From NCBI RefSeq assembly GCF_022965805.1, contig NW_027331447.1, positions 1 through 64,000 on the forward strand: DNA of 64,000 nt. Direction: 5' to 3'. Of the stretch, positions 33,602-45,025 are shown in pieces. The first letter of the stretch is position 1; each line of letters begins with the position of its first letter. The notes below the pieces were generated by a model. The model had not been told where the DNA came from, did no database searches, and saw only the letters and a list, made by a program, of their open reading frames with translations. The position numbers were made by a program, and so were the translations under genes. This DNA is from Primulina eburnea (taxonomy: Eukaryota; Streptophyta; Magnoliopsida; Lamiales; Gesneriaceae).

Positions 33602-36600
33602 TGAAACGTCCTCATCTCTTATTGCTTTAAAAGTACTAGAATTTTTGTTTTTTTTTTACAATCTCTCACATTTTCGGTCATTGCATGCACATGCAAATAA
33701 AATAATCTTGCACCATTTTAAAGTAAATCATCCAACTAGTATTTGAAAATTGAAAGAGAAAAGTCAAACCAGAAATCGTCAAACGTTTTACCAAACTTAA
33801 AAAGCAATAATTTGAAAAGTAAAGCCCATACTAAACCTCTCAAAAATCTCTCAAAAAGCTTAAGTAAATAATCTTAAAAATCTTTAACATAATTCATAAG
33901 TCATAATCGTAAATGCGGAAAAGTAGAAGCGCTGGTCCTCGGGTTGTGTGCACCTTCAGTCCAGTAGTATCACCCGTCAAGTCCTCCCTCAGAACCACCT
34001 ACATCCATCACACCTAGTGAGTCTAAAGACTCAACACACCATAATCTTTATAACGAGTAATACGTAATACAGTCAACATATAACGGTGAAAAATATTTGT
34101 ACTTAAAATATCGTTTTCATGAAGATGCCTAAACATAAACATTTTCGTAAACATTTTCATGATGCATAAAACTTTAAACATAAACATTTTCATGACATGC
34201 ATAAATAAACCTTAATATTTTTCCTTTTTCCTCAACATGACATAACATTTTAACATGATCATAAACATTTTCCTTTTCCTTTTCCTTTTCCTTTTTTGAA
34301 TTCAGATCGTTAATTGTGACTTTCCTCAACATGACATGACGTGACGATGGATCCATCTACATAAAACCACAGTACTGGGCGGCGGGGACATCAGCGACAC
34401 TCTCACCGGTCAACTGAGCCTTGGCCTAACATGATCGAATAGAAATACGATCGTCGGGGCTCCCTCTGGGGCCTTTTCCCATAAATGGGCTCCCTCTGGG
34501 GCCTTCTCCCCTCACGATATTCCCATTCTTCCGTTACCACAAACCGTTACCACATATCCGTTACCACATATCCGTTACCACATATTCGCAATGATGGAAA
34601 CACGATCGTCGGGCTCCCACTGGGACCATAACCCTCACGACGTCGCCACCATTAACGAATTAGTCACAATCACTTCACATCCTTCAACATTTTTCATTCA
34701 CATCACTTTAGAAAAATCATGAATACATTTACATTTTCCATTTTTGAAACCAAGCATGCAACATGTATTTTAAATGTCTTCTTAAATAATAAAAATCAAA
34801 TAGACATTTAAAAATCATAATTGAATCATGAGAAATTCATAAACATTTAAAAATATCATTTTTAACATGAAAACAGCATTTCGGGCACTGCCATGACCTT
34901 TACTAATTTATAGGTGTAAAAAGACCGTTTTACCCCTGGACTTGACATTTTTCGTTTTCGACTTTTTTCTTGGTTTCATGACTCTAAAATGTCCCAAATA
35001 ATTAATTAAGCTTATATGAATTTTTTCGTAATTTTATTTGGCATAAAACTTAGACTCTTTCAATTATCTTTTCTTAATTGTTTTAACGGTGTTTTAATCC
35101 CGAAAAATACCAAACTTTAATATAAAATTCCTAAATTTTAAATTTATTCTTTTTATATTATTTTAGCCCTTATGGATAACGACTCGACCCCCGTGAGCCG
35201 TTTTCCAAATTTTCTTTATTAGAACTCAATTTGACACCTAAACTTCGACCCCGAGCCATCTCTTAAATTTATCGAGTTACCCCGAACCATATCGAGTCGA
35301 AAGATGCCTAACATGCTAAAGTTGCCTACTGGACACTACGTTGGACAAGACAACACCTACAAACCCAAAACGAACCCTCCCTTGAGTCACACACAAGCTG
35401 GCCGAGAGCTGCTGCTTGGCATGAACTAAAGTTTTGCTTCTAGGACTCTTCCCCATGCACCCAACCGCTGAACCCACCTGTTGTACACTATCTAAGGACC
35501 ATAAGGACTTGCCCTATCCCAGCCCACGAGCCCTGGGCCGAGTCTTTACCTACAGCCGATGGCACAAAGTCTTGCACCAGCAACGTGCAGCTTCTCGGGT
35601 GGGAGTCCTTGCGTGCAAGGACTCCTCCCTGCCCCTTCCAGACAGAGTCCTAGCATGGCTAGGACTCCCCTATTGACTCATGATGGACCCTTGCCGTGCC
35701 CTAGCCCAAGCCAGGACCCAACCAACCACTAAACAAAGAAACCCGATCCCCCAATCTCTATGACAGCCGAGTGCACTTTTTTTTTTTTCTGTATTCTTTG
35801 CTTCTTAGTTTCGTGCAGACTTGAGTGAGTGTGTGTTGGCTTAATTCTAATCGAAACCTTGTTTAAACATACAAAAGCATCATGGCAGCCCCTAAACATG
35901 CAAAGAACAATTTATTTGGATCACAAAACATCATACCTCATGCATGAATACCATGTTACGAGAATTCCAGAAAGTATTTCGTGTTTCCTTAAGCGCGCAA
36001 CAATTCAATCGATATTATGATATGATGGATGAGAAAAAGGAGATTAGGGTGTGCCTTTGCGTTATATACGCTCGAGTATCCTTTGACGACGAAGAAAAGA
36101 ACGACACGAGGCTTGGCTTGATGCTATCTTTCGAATCCTTTCCCAAGAGCAGCCTATGGTTTTCTTGTACATTTTACACTATAAATACAATTACCCCTTA
36201 ATCTAAACATTAGGCCTATTAAGCCAACTAATTAGAGCCCAATTAATTAGATTAAGATTTAATTTAAAAGATTAGTAAAGTTTTCTTTAAATAAAAAGTA
36301 TGATTTTAATGGCCGGGTTGCTCGAAAGCTCGCATTTTATTTGAAAAGCCAATACCGATAAGAATTACGTTCCGGCGTATAAAATCACCTCATAACCCGA
36401 TACTTTCAGAATTTACTTAAAAACATCGACCGCATTTTAAATAATTAAATTTATTTAATAAAAATCCTTTACATTTTTAGCCCTCGGTCCCCGTTCCTCG
36501 ATCGTCACTTGAATATTCCTAAAAATACAGTTTTATGCATGACGACAATTAAATCTCATTTAGCAAATAAACATGCATGTCACATAATTAATTAGCAATT

Positions 36601-36681
36601 AAAATAAATTAATTACTCATTTTCCATAGTTTCTTAGATTCGCATGTAGTTGGATTACGTCGTCTAATTTTGGACCTTACA
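33602..36681 (-). repeat. Gyp-c1 3' LTR (3,080 bases)
   Basis: In element orientation it starts TGTAAGGTCCAAAATTAG at 36681 and ends GGACGTTTCA at 33602. Landmarks on the plus strand are TGAGTCTAAAGACTCA (34018-34033), ACCACAGTACTGGGC (34366-34380), four CCGTTACCACA units (about 34542-34588), two GGGCTCCCTCTGGGGCC units (34457-34507) and a TTTTCC microsatellite (34268-34296). Small open frames in it recur in the other LTR but match nothing I know. Confidence 0.92.
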
Positions 36682-36697
36682 ATTCCTCCCCCCTTCA
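36682..36697 (-). other. Gyp-c1 polypurine tract
   Basis: The minus strand reads TTGAAGGGGGGAGGAAT directly before the 3' LTR start TGTAAGGTCC. Confidence 0.85.
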
Positions 36698-36717
36698 ATA
36701 AAATTTCGTCCTCGAAA

Positions 36718-38319
36718 TTAGAACTTACCGAATAGTTCAGGATAGCGATTCTTCAAGTCTCTCTCGGTTTCCCAAGTAGCTTCCTCTTCCGAGTGATTCA
36801 GCCACTTGACCTTGACCATAGGAATGACTTTATTACGCAATCGTCTTTCTTGCCTCGCCAGAATCTGGACAGGTCTTTCCTCATAAGTCATGTTTGGAGT
36901 TAGTTGAAGAGGTTCATAATTAAGCACATGTGACGGATTCGACATGTACTTCCGCAACATTGAAATGTGGAACACATTGTGAACTCCAGAAAGTGCGGGT
37001 GGCAATGCCACTCAATAAGCTAGTGACCCAACCCTCTCCAAAATCTTGAACGGACCAATAAATCTCGGACTAAGCTTGCCTTTCTTGCCAAAGCGCATAA
37101 CACACTTCATAGGTGCTATTTTCACAAATACGTGGTCGCCCACTGCAAACTCTAAGTCCCTACGCCTCTTGTCCGCATAACTCTTTTGTCGGCTTTGTGC
37201 AGTCTTCATTCTATCACGAATTTTGACTACTAGCTCAGCCGTCTCTTCAATCACATCTGGACCAATATCTCTTCTTTCCCCAACCTCATCCCAATGAATA
37301 GGAGATCTACATTTTCTTCCATAGAGTGCCTCAAAAGGAGCCATCCCAATTGATGATTGGAAACTGTTATTGTAGGTGAACTCCACTAGGGGTAACTTTG
37401 TTTCCCAACTGCCTTGGAAATCAATAACGCATGCTCGCAGTAGATCTTCCAAAATCTGTATAACTCTCTCTGACTGGCCATCGGTCTGAGGATGGAATGC
37501 TGTACTGAATAGTAACTTGGTCCCCATCGCTGCATGTAGACTCTTCCAAAAAGATGACGTGAATCTCGGATCTCTGTCAGAAACAATGGATACCGGAATC
37601 CCATGCAGCCGAACTATCTCTCGAACATACAAGTCGGCATACTGAACCATGGTGAATGTCGTCTTAATAGGTAGAAAATGCGCTGATTTCGTAAGACGAT
37701 CAACTATCACCCAAATGGCATTAAATCCCTTAACAGTCTTAGGCAATCCTACAACAAAGTCCATGGTGATATTTTCCCATTTTCACTCGGGAATAGGGAG
37801 TGGCTTCAATTTTCCCGCTGGTCTCTGATGCTCTGCCTTGACTTGCTGACAATTCAAGCACTCGGATACATACCTCAAGATGTCTCTCTTCATGCCTGGC
37901 CACCAATACAACAACTGCAAATCCCTATACATCTTTGTACTGCCCGGATGAATGGAATATGGTGTGTCATGGGCTTCCTTCATAATGAGATGTCTCAAAG
38001 AATCGTCACTAGGAACCCATAGACGGTCTCGATAACGGACTAAACCATCCACCACTGAATATAAATTCCGGCCCTTGGCTTCATCTCTAACTCTCCACTT
38101 TTGCAACTGCTCATCAGTGGACTGCCCATCACGGATTTTATCTCTCAATGTCGACTGGACTGATAATGTGGCAAGATTAGGGGCCTCGCCCCTAGCATAC
38201 ACTGTAAGCTCAAACCGCTGTATCTCGGACTGCAACGGTCTTTGGAGCGATAATTGAGTGATAACTGCTGCTTTTCTACTCAATGCGTCTCCCCGGATGG
38301 TAGCTAATGTCACAATCAT
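36718..38319 (-). pseudogene. Gyp-c1 integrase and chromodomain-type tail, two stops
   Basis: From 38319 the frame has the linker ([15 protein letters not shown]), the HHCC zinc site ending ECLNCQQVK near 37840, and PLPIPE, then a stop near 37780 where a Trp codon is expected. The catalytic core follows in the same direction ([40 protein letters not shown] pattern intact). The GPFKILERVGSLAY segment ends in a second stop at 37012-37014 where Arg is expected. The tail to 36718 has IPMVKVKWLNHSEEEATWE, a chromodomain-like end. Confidence 0.88.
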
Positions 38320-40080
38320 AGTCCTTTACCAATTCGAGCCATCTGCGCTGTCTCATATTCAACTCCCTTTGGGTGAAGAAGTATTTCAAACTTTTATGAT
38401 CGGTGAATATCTTGCACTTCTCCCCATAAAGGTAGTGTCTCCAAATTTTCAGTGCAAAGACTACTGCTGCAAGCTCAAGATCATGAGTAGGGTAGTTATT
38501 TTCATGAATTTTCAATTGTCTTGACGCATAGGCGATAACTCGGTCATTTTGCATAAGAACTGCGCCCAAACCAATCTTAGAAGCGTCGGTATAAAGAGCA
38601 TAATCCCCTTGCCCTGATGGCATAGATAGCACTGGCGCTGATATCAAGGCTTGCTTCAATTTGTCAAAACTGTCTTGGCACTCGGGTCCCCAAATAAATT
38701 TTGCATTTTTCTTTGTCAAGGCGGTCATGGGCACCGCTATAGATGAGAACCCCTGAATAAACTTGCGATAGTAGCCAGCTAGTCCCAAGAAACTGCGAAT
38801 CTCGGTGACGCTCTTCGGTACTGGCCACTCCCTCACTGCTTCCACTTTACTTGGATCTACCTCCACTCCACTACTAGAGATGATGTGGCCTAAAAACGCC
38901 ACTCTATCAAGCCAAAACTCGCACTTACTGAATTTTGCGTAAAGCTTTCTATCTTGCAGTACTTGCAGTGCGGTTTTCAAATGACGGCTATGCTCCTCTC
39001 TGCTCTTGGAATAGATCAAAATGTCATCAATGAAGACAATAATAAACTGATCCAGAAACGGGTGAAAGACGCGATTCATGAGATCCATGAAGATCGCTGG
39101 CGGATTGGTCAACCCGAAGGGCATGACCATAAACTCATAGTGCCCATATCTTGTGCGGAATGCCGTCTTGTGGACATCAGACTCCTTAACTTTTAACTGA
39201 TGGTATCCTGATCGCAGATCAATTTTAGAAAATATCGAAGCTCCTTGCAATTGGTCAAATAAATCCTCAATTCTCGGTAATGGATACTTATTTTTGATAG
39301 TGACCCTGTTGAGCTCCCGATAATCAATGCAAAGACGCATGCTACCATCTTTCTTTTTCACAAATAGAACTGGAGCGCCCCAAGGAGAGTAACTAGGGCG
39401 AATGAAACCCTTGTATAGCAGTTCTTGAATTTGATCTTTCAATTCCTTCATTTCAGCGGGTGCTAGACGATATGGTGCTTTAGATATAGGAACAGTGCCC
39501 GGCATGAGATCAATAGCGAACTCCACCTCACGATCGGGCGGAATGCCAGAAACGTCTTCGGGAAAGACGCTAGGAAAATCTCTCACAATATCAACATCCT
39601 CTAACTTCTGGTTGGTGGAATCATGTGTAGTGGTGACACATGCTAGATATGCCTGGCATCCATGCTTAATAAGCTTCCTCGCACAAAGACAAGAGATAAT
39701 GTGCGGCATTTGCTTGTTTCTCGCCGCCTCGAAAACAAAAGATTTGCCACTAGGTGGCTTGATAGATACAGATCGCTGACGGAAATCAATCGAAGCTCCA
39801 TTCGCTGATAGCCAATCCATCCCAAGTATAATATCGAATTCGGGCATAGGGAGCACAATAAGATCGGCCCGGACAACATCTTTAAATAAACGAAGCTCCA
39901 GATTTTTGACAATCTTAGAAGTGAGCATTAGATCACCGGAAGGAATAGTAACTTTGAAACCCACTCCCATATCTTGAGGAGTAATATTCAATCTGTTGGT
40001 GAAGGTTTCTGATATGAAAGAATGCGTAGCTCCTGAATCTAGCAAAGCATAGGTAGCTACACCTAGAATATTGATCCTCC
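38276..40080 (-). pseudogene. Gyp-c1 protease, reverse transcriptase and RNase H
   Basis: One open frame reads leftward from the inferred acceptor at 40080: protease [12 protein letters not shown], spacer [16 protein letters not shown] ([39 protein letters not shown], active site FIDDILIYS near 39025) and RNase H ([27 protein letters not shown]). RT and RNase H key motifs look intact. Near 38295 a deletion of roughly 16 bases removes the residues between HPG and DALSRK and shifts the frame, uncoupling integrase. RT makes cDNA in the particle and RNase H removes the RNA template. Confidence 0.9.
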
Positions 40081-40569
40081 CTGCGGTGAAAAATGTCTTT
40101 TAAATCTTTTCGTGTTGAATCTTAAGGATTTACTATCATTAATTCTCAAAGTTTCATGAAGATTTCGCGTTGAACTTAAACATTTCTAGGAAAAATTGCA
40201 CCTTAGTCCCTTAACTTTTGAAATCTGCAATACTGACCCATAAATTTCGAATATTTGCATTTTGATCCCTTAGATTTTCGAAAATTGCAATTTGGCCCCC
40301 CTTAAAATTCGAAATTCCCCCATTTATGATTTTCTTTAATTTTGGCCCTAGAACTTTTTATTTGGAATCATAGCATCCTTCACATAAAATAAGGCACAAA
40401 ATTCAAATCATTTTTCTAAGGTTTCTAAGATCATCACTTAAATCCAACTAGGTAGAACATGTAACCTAATTTATTCTAGGTTGGAACTTGATCCCAAAGC
40501 AATTCTAATAACCAATTCAACATTTCATGCATAAATAAGCAATATAAATATGTTAAATGACTAGGTTAC
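40081..40569 (-). other. Gyp-c1 intron-like segment between gag and protease (489 bases)
   Basis: On the minus strand, gag ends ATC ACG G|GTAACC at 40569 and protease begins ..TTCACCGCAG|GGAGGATC at 40080. Removing the segment joins the frames in phase 1 through a Thr-Gly-Arg-Ile junction. The inside is AT-rich with many stops and a pyrimidine-rich 3' end. Gyp-d1 has the same junction, which argues for a real intron rather than an accident. Splicing is inferred and not observed. Confidence 0.62.
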
Positions 40570-41688
40570 CCGTGATGAGTGTAGTGTCTGCCTCTCCTTC
40601 AGCTTCCTCGGCGTTCATCACATAAGCTCGGGCCGTGGTAGCTGCTTTCCTCTTTGGGCAATCAATGGCTTTGTGACCATCCTCCTTGCAGTAGAAACAT
40701 TTATATGATCCCCATTCGTATTTTCCAAGATGAGTACGGTTGCACTGTTTGCAAGGTTGCCTCTCAGCAGGCTTTGGTGCTTCCGGATTTTGTGGCTTTG
40801 GTGGCATTGGCTTCTTGCCTTGACCTTGGGGCTTTTGAGGCCCTTGGGGTCTAGGAGGTCCCGTGTGTGGTTTCTTATTCGGCTTATTGTTATTCTGATA
40901 GTGCTGCCTCTTGCGCTGAATCTCAAACTCAATATCCTTCAAGGACTGCTCAGCCTGATATGCATAAGTAACTGCCATAGAATAATTATCCGGACGCATC
41001 ATCATAACTTTATCCCGAATGGTAGGTCGAAGGCCATCCATAAAGTGTCTCAGCTTTTCTTCAGGATCCTGGCAATAAGGGGCACAAAATGGCAACCCCT
41101 ATCAAATTTCTTCACAAATTCAGCAACAGTGACATCTCCCTGGCGGAGGGCCATAAATTCCCTCTTTATTCGGCTCCTAGCATCCAGAGTGAAATATTTC
41201 TCATAAAACTTCGTCTTGAACTGTGCCCAAGTGAGTGTGGCGAGGTCCACGCCATGCTCGGCTCCTTCCCACCATAAAGAAGCGTCATCTCTAAACAGAT
41301 AGGTGGTACATCTCACTCGGTCCGCATCTCCCATATCAAGATAGCGAAAATGTACCTCAAGTGAACGAATCCAACCCTCCGCAGCAAAAGGATCGGTAGT
41401 GCCAGAAAATTCCTTCTGCCCTAGCCTCCGAAACTGATCATAAATGTCATGCTGTGGCCTAATTGTCTGCTGCTGCTGCATCTGCTGTAACTGCAGCTGT
41501 AACTGCTGCTGCTGCAACTGCTGCTGCTGTATCTGCTGCTCGAAAAGACGAGCCATGCCCTCTAGTGCACGGGCAGCAGCATCCGGTGGTGGTGGTGGTG
41601 GTGGAGGTCCATTCCCTCGGCTATTCCCTCGGCAATTGACACTGTTCTCTTCCTGATTCTCAATAAGGGGTGCACGTCTAGGAGGCAT
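40570..41688 (-). pseudogene. Gyp-c1 gag with glutamine-rich stretch, one frameshift
   Basis: The start is the ATG at 41688 (MPPRRAPLIENQEEN), shortly inside the primer site. A Pro-rich run and a Gln-rich segment of about 35 residues (near 41445-41550) precede the capsid domain (RRLGQKEFSGTTDPFAAEGW, ASLWWEGAEHG, EKYFTLDARSRIKREFMAL). A frameshift near 41075 separates RGCHFVPLIA from the next part (EKLRHFMDGLRPTIRDKV). The tail is Pro/Lys-rich with CFYCKEDGHKAIDC, an intact CCHC knuckle near 40690. Except for the shift, gag is complete. Confidence 0.88.
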
Positions 41689-41964
41689 TTTATCTGAACG
41701 TTTTCCAAATTCTAACGTAATCAACATGCATTTAAATCTAAGGTCTCTAATCATGTGTCATATCCTAATTCATTTTATCAATTTAAGCATGCAAAGCATA
41801 AATTCTCTAATAGCTAATAAACATGCATCATAAACATAATATCCATAACGTCATGTAGGTTAATTCATGTAGAATCATATAAAGCAAGTAAAACTTATAA
41901 CTTGAGGCTTGACGACTGATCTTCCCGGCGCTGATGGTGGCACAACCCTTTACAGGAACCACTG

Positions 41965-41976
41965 CTCTGATACCAA
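41965..41976 (-). other. Gyp-c1 primer binding site (tRNA-iMet type)
   Basis: The minus strand reads TTGGTATCAGAGC right after the 5' LTR end GGACGTTTCA, which is one base away. Confidence 0.88.
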
Positions 41977-41977
41977 C

Positions 41978-44900
41978 TGAAACGTCCTCATCTCTTATTG
42001 CTTTAAAAGTACTAGAATTTTTTTATTTTATTTTTTTACAATCTCTCACATTTTCAGTCATTGCATGCACATGCAAATAAAATAATCTTGCACCATTTTA
42101 AAGTAAATCATCCAACTAGTATATGAAAATTGAAAGAGAAAAGTCAAACCAGAAATCGTCAAACGTTTTACCAAACTTAAAAAGTAATAATTTGAAAAGT
42201 AAAGCCCATACTAAACCTCTCAAAAATCTCTCAAAAATCTTAAGTAAATAATCTTAAAAATCTTTAACATAATTCATAAGTCATAATCGTAAATGCGGAA
42301 AAGTAGAAGCGCTGGTCCTCGGGTTGTGTGCACCTTCAGTCCAATAGTATCACCCGTCAAGTCCTCCCTCAGAACCACCTACATCCATCACACCTAGTGA
42401 GTCTAAAGACTCAACACACCATAATCTTTATAACGAGTAATACGTAATACAGTCAACATATAACGGTGAAAAATATTTGTACTTAAAATATCGTTTTCAT
42501 GAAGATGCCTAAACATAAACATTTTCTTAAACATTTTCATGATGCATAAAACTTTAAACATAAACATTTTCATGACATGCATAAATAAACCTTAATCTTT
42601 TTCCTTTTTACTCAACATGACATAACATTTTAACATGATCATAAACATTTTCCTTTTCCTTTTCCTTCGTTGAATTCAGATCGTTAATTGTGACTTTCCT
42701 CAACATGAAATGACATGACGATGGATCCATCTACATAAAACCACAGTACTGGGCGGCGGGGACATCAGCGACACTCTCACCAGTCAACTGAGCCTTGGCC
42801 TAACATGATCGAATAGAAATACGATCGTCGGGGCTCCCTCTGGGGCCTTTTTCCATAAATGGGCTCCCTCTGGGGCCTTCTCCCCTCACGATATTCCCAT
42901 TCTTCCGTTACCACAAAACCGTTACCACATATTCGCAATGATGGAAACACGATCGTCGGGCTCCCACTGGGACTATAACCCTCACGACGTCGCCACCATT
43001 AACGAATTAGTCACAATCACTTCACATCCTTCAACATTTTTCATTCACATCACTTTAGAAAAATCATGAATACATTTACATTTTCCATTTTTGAAACCAA
43101 GCATGCAACATGTATTTTAAATGTCTTCTTAAATAATAAAAATCAAATAGACATTTAAAAATCATAATTGAATCATGAGAAATTCATAAACATTTAAAAA
43201 TATCATTTTTAACATGAAAACAGCATTTCGGGCACTGCCATGACCTTTACTAATATCTAGGTGTAAAAAGACCGTTTTACCCCTGGACTCCACATTTTTC
43301 GTTTTCGACTTTTTTCTTGGTTTCATGACTCTAAAATGTCTCAAATAATTAATTAAGCTTATATGAATTTTTTCGTAATTTTATTTGGCATAAAACTTAG
43401 ACTCTTTCAATTATCTTTTCTTAATTGTTTTAACGGTGTTTTAATCCCGAAAAATACCAAACTTTAATATAAAATTCCTAAATTCTAAATTTAGTCTTTT
43501 TATATTATTTTAGCCCTTATGGATCACGACTCGACCCCCGTGAGCCGTTTTCCAAATTTTCTTTATTAGAACTCAATTTGACACCTAAACTTCGACCCCG
43601 AGCCATCTCTTAAATTTATCGAGTTACCCCGAACCATATCGAGTCGAAAGATGCCTAACATGCTAAAGTTGCCTACTGGACACTACGTTGGACAAGACAA
43701 CACATACAAACCCAAAACGAACCCTCCCTTGAGTCACACACAAGCTGGCCGAGAGCTGCTGCTTGGCATGAACTAAAGTTTTGCTTCTAGGACTCTTCCC
43801 CATGCACCCAACCGCTGAACCCACCTGTTGTACACTATCTAAGGACCATAAGGACTTGCCCTATCCCAGCCCACGAGCCCTGGGCCGAGTCTTTACCTAC
43901 AGCCGATGGCACAAAGTCTTGCACCAGCGACGTGCAGCTTCTCGGGTGGGAGTCCTTGCGTGCAAGGACTCCTCCCTGCCCCTTCCAGACAGAGTCCTAG
44001 CATGGCTAGGACTCCCCTCTTGACTCATGATGGACCCTTGCCGTGCCCTAGCCCAAGCCAGGACCCAACCAACCACTAAACAAAGAAACCCGATCCCCCA
44101 TCTCTATGACAGCCGAGTGCACTTTTTTTTTTCTGTATTCTTTGCTTCTTAGTTTCGTGCAGACTTGAGTGAGTGTGTGTTGGCTTAATTCTAATCGAAA
44201 CCTTGTTTAAACATACAAAAGCATCATGGCAGCCCCTAAACATGCAAAGAACAATTTATTTGGATCACAAAACATCATACCTCATGCATGAATACCATGT
44301 TACGAGAATTCCAGAAAGTATTTCGTGTTTCCTTAAGCGCGCAACAATTCAATCGATATTATGATATGATGGATGAGAAAAAGGAGATTAGGGTGTGCCT
44401 TTGCGTTATATACGCTCGAGTATCCTTTGACGACGAAGAACGGAACGACACAAGGCTTGGCTTGATGCTATCTTTCGAATCCTTTCCCAAGAGCAGCCTA
44501 TGGTTTTCTTGTACATTTTACACTATAAATACAATTACCCCTTAATCTAAACATTAGACCTATTAAGCCAACTAATTAGAGCCCAATTAATTAGATTAAT
44601 ATTTAATTTAAAAGATTAGTAAAGTTTTCTTTAAATAAAAAGTATGATTTTAATGGCCGGGTTGCTCGAAAGCTCGCATTTTATTTGAAAAGCCAATACC
44701 GATAAGAATTAAGTTCCGGCGTATAAAATCACCTCATAACCCGATACTTTCAGAATTTACTTAAAAACATCGACCGCATTTTAAATAATTAAATTTATTT
44801 AATAAAAATCCTTTACATTTTTAGCCCTCGGTCCCCGTTCCTCGATCGTCACTTGAATATTCCTAAAAATACAGTTTTATGCATGACGACAACTAAATCT

Positions 44901-45025
44901 CATTTAGCAAATAAACATGCATGTCACATAATTAATTAGCAATTAAAATAAATTAATTACTCATTTTCCATAGTTTCTTAGATTCGCATGCAGTTGGATT
45001 ACGTCGTCTAATTTTGGACCTTACA
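41978..45025 (-). repeat. Gyp-c1 5' LTR (3,048 bases)
   Basis: It is nearly identical to the 3' LTR at 33602-36681. The 32-base length difference is mainly from the CCGTTACCACA repeat (two units here, four there), the TTTTCC run and T-runs. It carries TGAGTCTAAAGACTCA (42398-42413) and ACCACAGTACTGGGC (about 42740-42754). Confidence 0.92.

Larger units (their letters stand above)
33602..45025 (-). mobile_element. Gyp-c1: Ty3/Gypsy element with 3-kb LTRs, nearly complete
   Basis: The element is 11,424 bases on the minus strand: 5' LTR 45025-41978, primer site, gag, intron-like gap, pol, polypurine tract and 3' LTR 36681-33602. It ends TG..CA and is flanked by ATTGA. All coding domains are present, but I count one frameshift in gag, one short deletion at the RNase H end and two stops in integrase. 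LTR differences are about 34 substitutions in 3 kb plus a few indels, so it is recent. It inserted in the Gyp-a4 3' LTR and is therefore younger than Gyp-a4. Confidence 0.94.

Noticed and set aside
35434..36201. Small open frames in the Gyp-c1 LTR, repeated at 43781-44545
   Set aside because: They recur only because the LTR is duplicated. They match no family I know, overlap in several frames and lack coding bias.
38954..39196. Plus-strand open frames opposite Gyp-c1 RT, and similar shadows opposite Gyp-e1 (53730-54107)
   Set aside because: They are antisense shadows of strongly coding pol sequence.
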